DNA of 64,000 bases from Lysobacter silvisoli (GCF_003382365.1 NZ_QTSU01000005.1:168603-232602); one strand, 5' to 3'. Counted from the first letter of the stretch, positions 42,836 through 51,604 are shown. Notes: a model not told the origin generated them from the letters alone. Made by a program: numbers and translations.

Positions 42836-43776
42836 GGCCCGGTCTCCACGAAACGGCACTGCCGGCCCAGGCCGTGGAAGAACGCCGACAACTCGCTCAT
42901 GCGCGCCGCGCTGGGCCGGCGCGCGTACAGGTAGCCGATCAGGCTGCCGGTGTGCGCGACCACGATGCCGTCGGCGCCGAGCTCGCGCCGGTGCCGCTGC
43001 ATGGCCGCGAAGCTGGGCTTGGGCAGCACCCCCTGCGAGAGCGCGGCGCTGCGCGTGGAACAGGCGCAGATCGCGCGCGGATCGCGCTGGCCGAACGCGG
43101 CCAGCATGGCGTCCAGGTTGCGCGCGTACTCGCCCTGGCGGCGGCGATAGTGGGCGAGCAACGGCGCCGCGGCCGATTCGGTTTCCACCGCGCCGCCTTC
43201 GTCGATGTAACAGGCGTGCAGCCGCAGCGGCCGGGCGAAGGTGCGCACCACTTCCTGCAGGCCGCTGAGGTAGAGCGCGTGGCGGTCCAGGAACACGCTG
43301 TCGGAGCGCTCGATCTGGCGCAGCAGCGCGGCCACCAGTGGCGGCGGCGAACGTCGCGCGAACACCTGATCCAGGCAGCGCACCGTGGCGACGATGTCGG
43401 CGGTGGAGCTGGCCATGCCCTTGCCGATGGGCAACTCGGAATCGTGGCTCCAACGCCCGGGCGGCAGGCGCAGGCCGTAGTGCTTCAGGTACAGCGCGAT
43501 GGCCTGGCGGCAGCGCGGCTTGCTAGTCAGTTCGGCGTCGATGTCGCCGGCCTCGCCCTGGGCGAAGTGTACCCAGCTGTAGCGGCGGATCGGCAGCGAG
43601 ATCAGGCCGATGTGCAGCTCGCCGCCGCGCTCATAGGGCCCTTGCAGCAACTCGCCCAGAGTGCCGTGGCAGACGCCGCTGCGCACCGTAGGCGCGGCGG
43701 CCGACGCAGGCACGGCGCGGCGGCGCAACGATGCGCGCTGCGGCGCCAAGGCGAGCGCGGTGTTTCCCTGATCCAT
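42832..43776 (-). CDS. GHMP kinase, L-threonine kinase (PduX)-like
   Basis: A 314-residue GHMP-superfamily small-molecule kinase. The ATP-binding motif LPIGKGMASSTADIVATVR matches the P-x-x-x-G-M-A-S-S-T-A-D pattern of PduX/BluE L-threonine kinases. The N-terminal strand (SGVCHGTLGELLQGP) and the C-terminal VVAHTGSLIGYLYARR are also present. No cobalamin gene is nearby, so the classic aminopropanol-linker role is unlikely. A substrate such as L-serine or L-threonine, feeding the PLP enzyme with an O-phospho-amino acid, is inferred. The ATG at 43776 lies 3 bp after the receptor stop. Confidence 0.85.
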   Translation of the reverse strand: MDQGNTALALAPQRASLRRRAVPASAAAPTVRSGVCHGTLGELLQGPYERGGELHIGLISLPIRRYSWVHFAQGEAGDIDAELTSKPRCRQAIALYLKHYGLRLPPGRWSHDSELPIGKGMASSTADIVATVRCLDQVFARRSPPPLVAALLRQIERSDSVFLDRHALYLSGLQEVVRTFARPLRLHACYIDEGGAVETESAAAPLLAHYRRRQGEYARNLDAMLAAFGQRDPRAICACSTRSAALSQGVLPKPSFAAMQRHRRELGADGIVVAHTGSLIGYLYARRPSAARMSELSAFFHGLGRQCRFVETGP

Positions 43777-43779
43777 GGG

Positions 43780-45699
43780 TCATCCCTCGAAGTCCACTGC
43801 CAGTTGCACCACGTAGCGGCGGCCGTCGGTGAGGCCGAAGCTGTTGTGGCCGTACAGATTCCAGGCGTAGGTGTCGCCCACGTTCGCCACCAGCAGGCGC
43901 AGGCTGGCCGGCGCCGCGCCGAGCTTGAAGCGGTAGCGCGCGCCGACATCGGCCAGGGTGTAGGCGGGCAGGCGGTTGACGCCGTCGCGCGAGGCCACGC
44001 GTTCGCCGTAGTGGCTCATCGCCACGTCGAACGACCAGCCCGGCAGCGCCGGCGGCCGGTACTCCAGATCGCCGCGCAGCACCCGTTCGGCCTGGCCGAT
44101 CGGACGCTCGCCGACCCGTCCTTCGCGCACCGCCGCGCCGCTCACGCGCGGCCGCATCAGCACCGCACCGGCCACCAGGTTGAAACGGTCGTTGAGCGCG
44201 CCGCTCAGGCTCAGCTCCATGCCGCGGTGGCGCACTTCGCCCAGCGGTCCGAACACGTTGTTCTCGTCGGTGACGAAGTAGGGCTTGCGCACGTCGAAGC
44301 CGCCGGCGACCAGCTTCATGCCGTTGCCCAGGGTCCAGCGCAGCCCGGCGTCGGTCTGGCGCGTGCGGATCGCCGGCAGCGCCTGGTTGCGGTTGGCCGC
44401 GTCGTCCGGCGCCACCCCGCTTTCCTCCAGCCCGCGGGTATGGCCGGCGTACAGGGCCAGGCGCGGACTGAGGTAGGCGCTGACACTGGCGCTGGGCAGC
44501 CAGGGATCGTCGCGCGTGGACACGCGCGGCAGGCCGGGCTGGTCCACCTGCTTGTGGTAGCGGCTGCGCTGCAGGCCCAGGCTGAGCTCGCCCACATCAC
44601 GCCAGCGGCCTTCGTAGGCCAGCCCGCCGGTCCACTGGCGCACGCGGTCGCGGGTGCGCTGGGCGAATGCGAACGCGTCGGGTTCGGGCATCGGCCGCAA
44701 CTCGCCCAGGCGCCGCCATCCGTAGTCCAGCGCCGGCGCCGAACCGCCGTAAAGGCTTTCCAGGCTGCGCCCGCGCACCGCCGCATGCAGCAGGTGCAGG
44801 CGCGGGCCCTCACTGAAGCTGCGGCTCAGGCGCAGCTCGCCGCTGCTGGACACCGAGCGCTGGCTGGGATCGGCGATGACCTTTTCGCGAGTCATGCCAT
44901 CGGGCGTGGTATCGACGAACAACTCGGCGAAACCGCTGGGCATGTGGAAGATCGAGCGCACCGCGCTGCCCGACAGCGCCCAGTCGCGGCCGATGCGCGC
45001 TTTGGCGATCACGCCGTAGTTGCGGCTGTCGTATTCGTTGTCCGACCAGCGCTGGCCGAAGTGGCGGCGGCGCTGCACCTTGGGCGGCAGGTAGTTGCCG
45101 GCGGTCACGATCACCGGCGCCACTTCCTCGTCGCGCCCGCGCGAGATGCTCCAGAACGGCAGGATCTCCACGTGCTCGCTGGGCCGCCAGCGCGGTACCA
45201 CCGCCGCGCGCAGGTAGCGCGCGTCGGCGCCGTCGTAATACTCCTCGCGCGCCCACGACACGTTGGCCGCCACGCCCAGGCGGCCCTCGACGATGGGCAG
45301 CTTGGCGTCCAGCTCCAGCGCCGGCGCGCCATAGGCGTTGAGCGCGCCGATGACACTGAGCACGCGCCGGTCGCCGGCCTTCTTCAGCCGGTAATCGACG
45401 ATGCCGGTGGGCGCCGGGAACGGATACCCCAGCGCCGACAGGCCCACGCGAATAGTGGAACCCTCCACCAGCGCCGGCGGCACCGTGCCCTGGCGGTCGA
45501 AGTACAGGCCCTCCATGCGCACGTTGCCGGCCTCCACCGGCGAGAATCCGCGCACCTGCTTGCTGCTGTACAGGCCGATGCTTTCGTTGCCCAGGGTCGC
45601 GCCGAACGCGTCCTCGGCCGCGGTCACCGCGTTGTCGCCGGCGCGTTGCGCATAGGCGGGCGCGCAGGCGATCGCCGCCATCCATAGCCAGGCTTTCAT
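43780..45699 (-). CDS. Atypical TonB-dependent receptor B
   Basis: A 639-residue outer-membrane receptor with a signal peptide (MKAWLWMAAIACAPAYAQ). The plug is short and unusual: AEDAFGATLGNESIGLYSSKQVRGFSP, AGNVRMEGLYFD and STIRVGLSALGYPFPAPTGIVDYRL replace the common 'VEVLRGPSSxLYG' wording, and no clear Ton box follows the signal. The barrel ends VVQLAVDFEG, where the last residue is not the usual Phe/Trp. GGAGG lies 8 nt before the ATG. It is embedded between the ABC permease and the biosynthetic genes, so it is probably the dedicated uptake receptor for the operon product. Confidence 0.85.
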   Translation of the reverse strand: MKAWLWMAAIACAPAYAQRAGDNAVTAAEDAFGATLGNESIGLYSSKQVRGFSPVEAGNVRMEGLYFDRQGTVPPALVEGSTIRVGLSALGYPFPAPTGIVDYRLKKAGDRRVLSVIGALNAYGAPALELDAKLPIVEGRLGVAANVSWAREEYYDGADARYLRAAVVPRWRPSEHVEILPFWSISRGRDEEVAPVIVTAGNYLPPKVQRRRHFGQRWSDNEYDSRNYGVIAKARIGRDWALSGSAVRSIFHMPSGFAELFVDTTPDGMTREKVIADPSQRSVSSSGELRLSRSFSEGPRLHLLHAAVRGRSLESLYGGSAPALDYGWRRLGELRPMPEPDAFAFAQRTRDRVRQWTGGLAYEGRWRDVGELSLGLQRSRYHKQVDQPGLPRVSTRDDPWLPSASVSAYLSPRLALYAGHTRGLEESGVAPDDAANRNQALPAIRTRQTDAGLRWTLGNGMKLVAGGFDVRKPYFVTDENNVFGPLGEVRHRGMELSLSGALNDRFNLVAGAVLMRPRVSGAAVREGRVGERPIGQAERVLRGDLEYRPPALPGWSFDVAMSHYGERVASRDGVNRLPAYTLADVGARYRFKLGAAPASLRLLVANVGDTYAWNLYGHNSFGLTDGRRYVVQLAVDFEG

Positions 45700-45700
45700 C

Positions 45701-47184
45701 TCAATCCTCCATGGGCCAATGACGCAGGCGGCGCAGCGCCCAAAAGGACAGCGCGGCGGCGAGCAAGGCCAGCCACAGCAGCGCAGGCAGCACCGCACGC
45801 AACCGCGCCTCGGAGCCCGGCTCGCGGCCGGCCCAGGCGGGGATCGCGTCGTACTCGCCGAAGTTCTGCCGCCCGCGCGACTGCGCGGGACGCGGTGTGG
45901 GCGCCGCGATCTGCCGCTGGATTCGCGGGTAGAACCAGTCGCGCAAGCGCTGCTGGTAGTCGCGCACCTGGGTTTCGAAACGGCGGTGGCGCTGCGCATC
46001 GGTGCCGGCCAGCTGCGCCAGCGCGGACTGCAGGCCCAGCGGCGGCGATAGGTAGGCCGCGAACGCCGACGCTTGCGCGCGGCCGTCGCGCGCGGCCTGG
46101 CGCTGCGCCTCCAGCCTGGACAGCCGCCGCTCCAGCTCGGGCGCCAGGAAGGTCATGCGGGTGGCGTAGTCCAGGCTGCCGACGCGATCGGACGCACCGA
46201 TCAGGTCGCTGCGCCGCGCGAACGCGGCGGCGGCGATCGCATCGCGCTGCGCGGCGATGGCGTCGTTGCCGCGCCGCTGCGCGTCCACCAGCGCGGTGGC
46301 CGAGGGCATCGGATAGCGCGTCCGCGCATAGGCATCGGCCGCCAGCGGCACGCCGATGGCCAAGGCGGCCCACAATGCGACCAGGCTGCCCACCGCGCCG
46401 GCCGCGCTAGGCCAAGCGGCGAGTACGAGGAAAGCCAGGGCCAGCCATAGGCCCAGGTAAGCCAGGCTCAGCGCCGCCGCGGCCGCCAGCTCGGGCCACG
46501 CCGCGCGCGCATCCACACCGGCCCAGCACAAAGCCAAGATCAGCGACGCCAACACCAGCGGCGCCATCCACAAACCGATCGCGGCGATACGCGCACTCAA
46601 CCAGATGCGCGGACCGATTCGTTGCGCGGCGATCAAGCGCAGCATGCCGTTGTCGCGCTCGAAGCTCCCAACAACGCGGCCAACAGGATCGTCGCCACCG
46701 GCAGCAGATAGGCCAGCACGAAGCCCAGATCGAAGCGGCCCAGGCCCAGGCTGCGCGGCGGCTCGAAGTCGTACACCGGTTCCACCCCGAACGGCGTTTC
46801 CAGCTTCACCGGCAACCGCGTCGGCAACAGGTCGCTGGCGCCCACGGCCAGCGGCGAGGACGGCAGATTGGGCTTGTACGCCTGAGCGCGCAGGAAGTAG
46901 CGGCTGTAGCCGGCCACGTCGGTCGGGTCCTGCCAGTACGGCAAGGGCTCGGCCGCCGGCTGCGCGTAACCGCGCGCACGCTCGCGCGTCTGCTCCAGCC
47001 AGGCGCGGTCGGCGGCGCGCGCCTGTGCGATCGCCGCGTCCTGCGCGCGATGCAGGGCCGCGCCGCTGTCGGCGCCCCACAGCATCGCCAGCGCCAGCAG
47101 GCCCAGCACCAGCCACAGCAGGCGGCTGCGCCCGACCTGGCGCAGTTCCCAGCGCAGCAGCGCGAAGAAACCGGGCGCGCTCAT
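45701..47184 (-). pseudogene. ABC-2 type permease (DUF3526-like) with a -1 frameshift
   Basis: The second permease of the ABC exporter/importer, expected length about 494 residues. The first 174 codons (47184 down to 46663; MSAPGFFALLRWELRQVG..., ending VATILLAALLGA) are in one frame, which then runs into a stop at 46633. The rest (FERDNGMLRLIAAQRIGPR..., to RRLRHWPMED) continues in the -1 frame to 45701. The join is at 46661-46665 (plus strand GAAGC). Both parts are clean and family-like, so a recent single-base deletion or a sequencing error is likely. No slippery heptamer is present. The ATG at 47184 overlaps the first permease's stop codon. Confidence 0.82.
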
Positions 47185-48584
47185 GGCCGCAACCTGCGCG
47201 TGGCCACGGCCAGCAGGGTCAGCGCCAGCGCCGACCACAGCAGCAGGGCGGCCGCGGCCGGCGCCGCCACCGCGCGCGCGGCCGGCAGCGCCAGCGGGCG
47301 GTGATGGAACTCGGGCACCTGCGCCCACAGCCGCTCGTCGTTGTTATGACGCGCGCCTGTGTCGCCGCTGGGGTGCGCCATCACGTCCTGGTTCATGCGG
47401 TTCACCAGCGCGCGCCGGTAGCGCTCGGCGCCGTCGATGAAGCCGCGGTGGTGGGCGAAGTCGCTGCCGGCCAGCGCGGGCGACAGGCCCTGCAGCGCGA
47501 TCGCCGGCGACAGCAGGCCGAGCACGGCGTACGTACGGTCCTGGCCGACCACGCGGTCGTAGTAGCCGCCCAGCACGCGGTCGAACACGCCGTGCGAATG
47601 GCGTTCGTTGAGGTCCAACTCGGCGCCGCGCAGGTCCACCGGCAGCTGTGCCTGCTCGCGCACGCCGTAGCGCGCCAGCAGTTGGGCGCGGTTGGCCTGC
47701 CCCGCCTCGGCGGTCCAGTACGAGGGCGCTTCGTCGAGCAGGCGCTGTTTGACCGCCTGCGTGGACGGCAGCGGTTGCGCGCGCTGGGCCAGGCCGTCGG
47801 CCCAGCGCGGCAGGATCAGTGCGAACGCGATCCACAGGCCGAACAGCGTCGCCAGCGCGATGCGCACGTTGCCGGCCAGCAGCGACACCGCCACCCCCAC
47901 CGCGGTGAGCACGCCCAGCCACAGCGCCATCGCCGACGCCCACAGGCTCAGGCGCAGGCCGGTGTCGACATCCAGCAGGCCCTGCGCCAAGGCCAACGAT
48001 GCCGCGCACAGGACCACCGGCAGCAGCAGGGCCAGCAGCAGCGCGCTCCAGATCGCCAGCACCTTGGCGCGCACGATGGCCGCCGGCCGCACCGCCGCGC
48101 CCAAGGCCAGGCGCAGGCTGCCGCGCTCGCGATCCATGGCCACCGCGCCGAAGGCGAGCAGGAACGCCACCAGCGGCGCGAAACCGATCAGCAGACTCGA
48201 AGGACTCAGCGCCGCGGCGCGCTGCAAGGGCGAGGCATCGCCTTGCGGCCGGTACAGCGCGTCGTTCTGCACGTGCGCCTCCAGCCACACCGCCTGGCCG
48301 ACATAGGGCTCCGCGCCCGGGTCCAGCGCCGCCAGCGGCGGCGTGGGCTTGAACGCATAGATGCTGTAATGCGCGGCCGAGTGCGGGTCCTTCGCGCCCT
48401 GCCCCAGCCAGCGCGCGCGCTCGGCCTGGGCCATGCGCGATTTCTCGGCGTTGCCGGCGGCGATGCGTTCGGCGTTGAACGCGAAGGCCAGCAGTACCAG
48501 CGCGCCCAGGCACAGCAGCGACCACCAGGCGCGGCGGTCGCGCCGCAGCAGGGTCCATTCGTAGGCGGTGGCATGCGCCTTCAT
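47181..48584 (-). CDS. ABC-2 type permease (DUF3526-like)
   Basis: A 467-residue membrane protein: an N-terminal helix (WWSLLCLGALVLLAFAF), a large extracytoplasmic part, then five or six C-terminal helices (for example LIGFAPLVAFLLAFGAVAMDRERGSLRL, the latter being the typical 'ERERGTLxL' turn of ABC-2 permeases). It pairs with the ATPase encoded upstream and the frameshifted permease downstream. DUF3526-type permeases are frequently found next to TonB-dependent receptors. Transport direction and substrate are unknown. ATGA overlaps occur at both ends. Confidence 0.87.
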   Translation of the reverse strand: MKAHATAYEWTLLRRDRRAWWSLLCLGALVLLAFAFNAERIAAGNAEKSRMAQAERARWLGQGAKDPHSAAHYSIYAFKPTPPLAALDPGAEPYVGQAVWLEAHVQNDALYRPQGDASPLQRAAALSPSSLLIGFAPLVAFLLAFGAVAMDRERGSLRLALGAAVRPAAIVRAKVLAIWSALLLALLLPVVLCAASLALAQGLLDVDTGLRLSLWASAMALWLGVLTAVGVAVSLLAGNVRIALATLFGLWIAFALILPRWADGLAQRAQPLPSTQAVKQRLLDEAPSYWTAEAGQANRAQLLARYGVREQAQLPVDLRGAELDLNERHSHGVFDRVLGGYYDRVVGQDRTYAVLGLLSPAIALQGLSPALAGSDFAHHRGFIDGAERYRRALVNRMNQDVMAHPSGDTGARHNNDERLWAQVPEFHHRPLALPAARAVAAPAAAALLLWSALALTLLAVATRRLRP

Positions 48585-49315
48585 CGCGACAGCTGCTCCA
48601 GGTACAGCGCCTCGATCTGCGCCGCGCTGAGCCGGTCGGTGCGCTGCTCCAGCAGCAGCCGGCCGTCGCGCAGGATGCCCAGGCGCTGGGCCACGTCCTT
48701 GACCCGGTACAGGTCGTGGGTGGCCATCAGCACCGCCATGCCGCGCTGCGCGGCCGCGCGCACGCCGTGGCTGAGATCGTTGGCGGCGCTGGCGTCCAGG
48801 CCCGAGGTGGGCTCGTCCAGCAACAGCACGCGCGCATCCTTGGCCAACGCGATGGCCAGCCCGACTTTCTGGCGCATGCCCTTGGAATAGCCGCCGGCGC
48901 GCCGCGCATGCGCTTCTTCCTGCAAGCCGGCCTCGTTGAGCAGCGCGCGCGCCTGCGCGTCGTCCAGGCGCCGGCCGCCGAGCAGGGCGAAGTAGCCCAG
49001 GTTCTCGATCGCGCTCAGCGTCGGGTGCAGCATCACCGTTTCCGGCAGGTAGGCGATGCGTGCGCGCGCGCCCAGCGGATCGGCCACCGCATCGATGCCG
49101 GCCACTTCGATGCGGCCAGCGTCGGGGCGCAGGAACCCCAGAATCAGGTTCAAGGTGGTGGTCTTGCCCGCGCCGTTGGGCCCGAGCAGGGCATAGACCT
49201 CGCCCGGCGCCAACGCCAGGCTCAGCGACTCCAGCGCGCAACGCTCGCCGAAGCGCTTGCGCACCGAATCCAGCCGCAATGCCTGCGCCGCCGCCGGCGC
49301 GTCCAGGCGGCTCAC
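48581..49315 (-). CDS. ABC transporter ATP-binding protein
   Basis: A 244-residue ATPase. Walker [18 protein letters not shown], signature [15 protein letters not shown], Walker [15 protein letters not shown] and the H-loop [11 protein letters not shown] are all intact. It belongs to the ABC-2 (CcmA/NosF-like) group rather than to siderophore importers. The start is GTG at 49315, overlapping the receptor stop (GTGA); purine-rich AAGGTGGA precedes it. Confidence 0.95.
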   Translation of the reverse strand: MSRLDAPAAAQALRLDSVRKRFGERCALESLSLALAPGEVYALLGPNGAGKTTTLNLILGFLRPDAGRIEVAGIDAVADPLGARARIAYLPETVMLHPTLSAIENLGYFALLGGRRLDDAQARALLNEAGLQEEAHARRAGGYSKGMRQKVGLAIALAKDARVLLLDEPTSGLDASAANDLSHGVRAAAQRGMAVLMATHDLYRVKDVAQRLGILRDGRLLLEQRTDRLSAAQIEALYLEQLSR

Positions 49316-51561
49316 AGGTCCACCTTGAACGTGAGCTCGACGCTGCGCGGGGCGCCAATGACCAACTGGTCGGCCGCGCCGCCGGACCACTGCGCGTAGA
49401 ACGCATCGCCCAGGTTGCGCCCGTGCAAGGCCAGCTCGCCGAACGGCAGCCGGTAGGCCAGCGACGCGTCCCACACGGTATGCGAATCCACGCGGATGCT
49501 GTTGGCGTTGTTGGTGTAGAACGCGCCCACGTAGCGCGCGCCACCGCTCAAGCGCAGCGGCACCGCGTTGAAGCGGTAGCTGGCGTACAACTGGGCCAGA
49601 CGTTCGGGCACGTTGGGCGGCGTGTTGCCGGCGCGGTCGATGCCGCCGGCCTCGCGCAGTTCATCGAAGCGCGCGTTCAACGCCGCCACGCTCGCGTCCA
49701 CCCTCAGCTGCGGCGTCAGCGCGGCCGACAGCGACAGCTCCGCGCCGCGCGAGGACTGGCGCCCGCCCTGGATCGAGATCGCGGCGTTGGCCGGATCGCG
49801 GGTGACGATGTCGTCCTGGCGGATCCAGTACCCGCCCAGAGTCAGGTCGATGCGGTCCTGCCAGAACGTGCGCTTGAGGCCGATATCGACCGCGCGTCCG
49901 TGGGTGAGGTCGAAACGCGCATTGGCCTGCGACAGCAGCGGCAGGCTGCCCACCGGCGCGACCGCGGCGCTGTATTGCGCGTACAGCTGGGTCTGCGGCT
50001 GCAGGTCGTAGACCGTGCCCACGCGCCAGGACAGCGGATCGTAATCGCGCGAGAAGCGCGTGAGCGCGCCGGTGTTGTAGTCGCGATTGCTGCGTTCCAG
50101 TTCGATGCGGTCGTAGCGCAGCCCGGCCAGCAGCAGCCAGCGCGGGGTCAGGTTGAGTGCGTCTTCGAGGAACACCGAGGCGGTGCGCGTGCTGGAATCG
50201 AAGTCCACGCGGTTGCCGGCGCCGGGAAACAGCGCGGCCTCGTTACCGACCGGGAACAAGCCGCGCTGCGGCGCGAACGGGTCCACCGCCGCGGCCGTGC
50301 CGAAGCGACGCGGCACCGCCAGATCGCCGTCGCTGAACTCCACGCCCACCGAGTAGCGGTTGCGGCGTCCCGCCCACAGCGATTCGCCGATCAGGCTGGC
50401 GCGCTCGACCCAGTAACGGTGGCGGTGCTCGATGCGGGTGATGCCGCGCTTGAGCAGGCCGCTGGCGGCATCGAAGCTGTAGGTTTCGGAATTGAGCCAG
50501 CGCCGAGTGGCGTCGTAGTAGCTGGCTTCGTTGACCAGGCGCAGGTTCTCGCCCAGCTGCCACGACACCCGCGTGCGCAGCCAGTCGCTGCGCGCGGTCT
50601 GGGTGCCGTCGGCGACGTTGTAGTTGACCTCGCGCATCGCGCGGTCGAGCACGTAGCCGTTGCCGCTGCGGACCAGATCGCTGGGATCGCGGGCCACGGC
50701 GCGCGGCACCAGCGGCGTGCCCCAGTAGGCGCTGTCGTAGTCGTCCTCGTAATGGTCCAGCGCGATCTCCGCGTCCACCGCATCGCTGGGGCGCCAGCGC
50801 GCGCTGAGCGTGGCCGAGGTGGCGCGGTTCTCGGTGGCGTCCACATAGCCGTCGCTGCGGCGGTGGCTGGCGATCAGGCGCAGCGCGAAGCGCTCGTCCA
50901 GCGGCCAGTTGCCGTCCACCGCATAGCGCTGTCCGCCGAAGCTGCCCCAGCCCAGCAGCGCCGACAGCCGGCGCCCGTCGAAGTCGGCGCGCTTGGGCAC
51001 CAGGTTGATCGCGCCGGCCAGTGCGCCTTCGCCGTACAGCACCGAGGCCGGCCCCTTGAGCACCTCGATGCGTTCGAAGCTCCAGCTGTCGAAATCGCGG
51101 GTGACCAGCGGCGCGGCGGTCTGGCGCGCGCCGTCGTACAGCAGCGAGATCGCGCCGCCGCTGAAGCCGCGCATGGACGTGGTGCCCGGCGAGGACGGCA
51201 GCTGTCCGGCCAACACGCCGGGCGCGGCGTTGAGCGCTTCCACGCTGCTGCGCAGGCCGCGTTGCTGCAGATCGTCGGCGGTCAGCACTTCGACCGCGGC
51301 CGGGGTCTCGCGCGGGCTCAGGCCCAGGCGCGAGGCGGTCGCGGACGGCGTGTCCAGGCGCGCGCGCTCGGCGGTGCCGGTCACGGTCACGCCGTCGAGC
51401 TGATGCGCAGTGGTCGCCGCGGCGTCGGCGTCGGCGCCCTGCGCTCTGGCCGGCGCGAGCGACAGCGCGCTCAGCGCCACCGCGCTCACCGTGGCCAGCT
51501 TGCGGGCGCGGCCGCGCCCCGTTGCGGCCGCGTCGCGGCCCCCGCCCTGTCGTGCGCCCAC
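49312..51561 (-). CDS. TonB-dependent receptor A (siderophore-receptor type), first gene of the operon
   Basis: A 749-residue receptor of the FhuA/FpvA-like siderophore class. The leader has a long N-region (LATVSAVALSALSLAPARAQ). A Ton-box-like HQLDGVTVTGTAE follows, then a complete plug (RETPAAVEVLTADDLQQRG, TTSMRGFSGGAISLLYDG, IEVLKGPASVLYGEGALAGAINLVPKR) and a barrel ending ELTFKVDL. The start is GTG at 51561, preceded by GAGGGG. The palindromic Zur-like operator lies 19 bp upstream. As the first gene of the cluster it senses or imports the metallophore (inferred). Confidence 0.93.
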   Translation of the reverse strand: MGARQGGGRDAAATGRGRARKLATVSAVALSALSLAPARAQGADADAAATTAHQLDGVTVTGTAERARLDTPSATASRLGLSPRETPAAVEVLTADDLQQRGLRSSVEALNAAPGVLAGQLPSSPGTTSMRGFSGGAISLLYDGARQTAAPLVTRDFDSWSFERIEVLKGPASVLYGEGALAGAINLVPKRADFDGRRLSALLGWGSFGGQRYAVDGNWPLDERFALRLIASHRRSDGYVDATENRATSATLSARWRPSDAVDAEIALDHYEDDYDSAYWGTPLVPRAVARDPSDLVRSGNGYVLDRAMREVNYNVADGTQTARSDWLRTRVSWQLGENLRLVNEASYYDATRRWLNSETYSFDAASGLLKRGITRIEHRHRYWVERASLIGESLWAGRRNRYSVGVEFSDGDLAVPRRFGTAAAVDPFAPQRGLFPVGNEAALFPGAGNRVDFDSSTRTASVFLEDALNLTPRWLLLAGLRYDRIELERSNRDYNTGALTRFSRDYDPLSWRVGTVYDLQPQTQLYAQYSAAVAPVGSLPLLSQANARFDLTHGRAVDIGLKRTFWQDRIDLTLGGYWIRQDDIVTRDPANAAISIQGGRQSSRGAELSLSAALTPQLRVDASVAALNARFDELREAGGIDRAGNTPPNVPERLAQLYASYRFNAVPLRLSGGARYVGAFYTNNANSIRVDSHTVWDASLAYRLPFGELALHGRNLGDAFYAQWSGGAADQLVIGAPRSVELTFKVDL

Positions 51562-51580
51562 TGCGATCCCCTCAGTCTTA

Positions 51581-51604
51581 ATTGAAACGTTATATCATTT
51601 CAAT
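51581..51604 (-). promoter_or_regulatory. Zur-like operator upstream of the metallophore operon
   Basis: A 24-bp near-palindrome: outer arms ATTGAAA and TTTCAAT are exact complements and the core reads CGTTATATCA; 20 of 24 positions are symmetric. It is the only AT-rich stretch near the start codon at 51561. The GAAA..GTTATA..CATTTC layout resembles proteobacterial Zur boxes built from GTTATA-type half-sites flanked by GAAAT/ATTTC. It is not a match to the GATAATGATAATC-type Fur box. The binding protein is inferred. Confidence 0.6.

Noticed and set aside
42832..43776. Kinase as part of cobalamin biosynthesis (PduX role)
   Set aside because: No cobD, cbi, cob or pdu gene occurs anywhere in the window and the neighbours are amino-acid-modifying and uptake genes, so the cobalamin role is not supported.
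46633..46663. Programmed -1 ribosomal frameshift in the permease
   Set aside because: The junction (GGAGCTTCGAG on the coding strand) has no X-XXY-YYZ slippery heptamer and no obvious downstream pseudoknot was seen; a single-base deletion or sequencing error explains it better.
51581..51604. Palindrome as a Fur box
   Set aside because: It lacks the GATAATGATAATC-type hexamer pattern; the GTTATA-type core fits Zur better.
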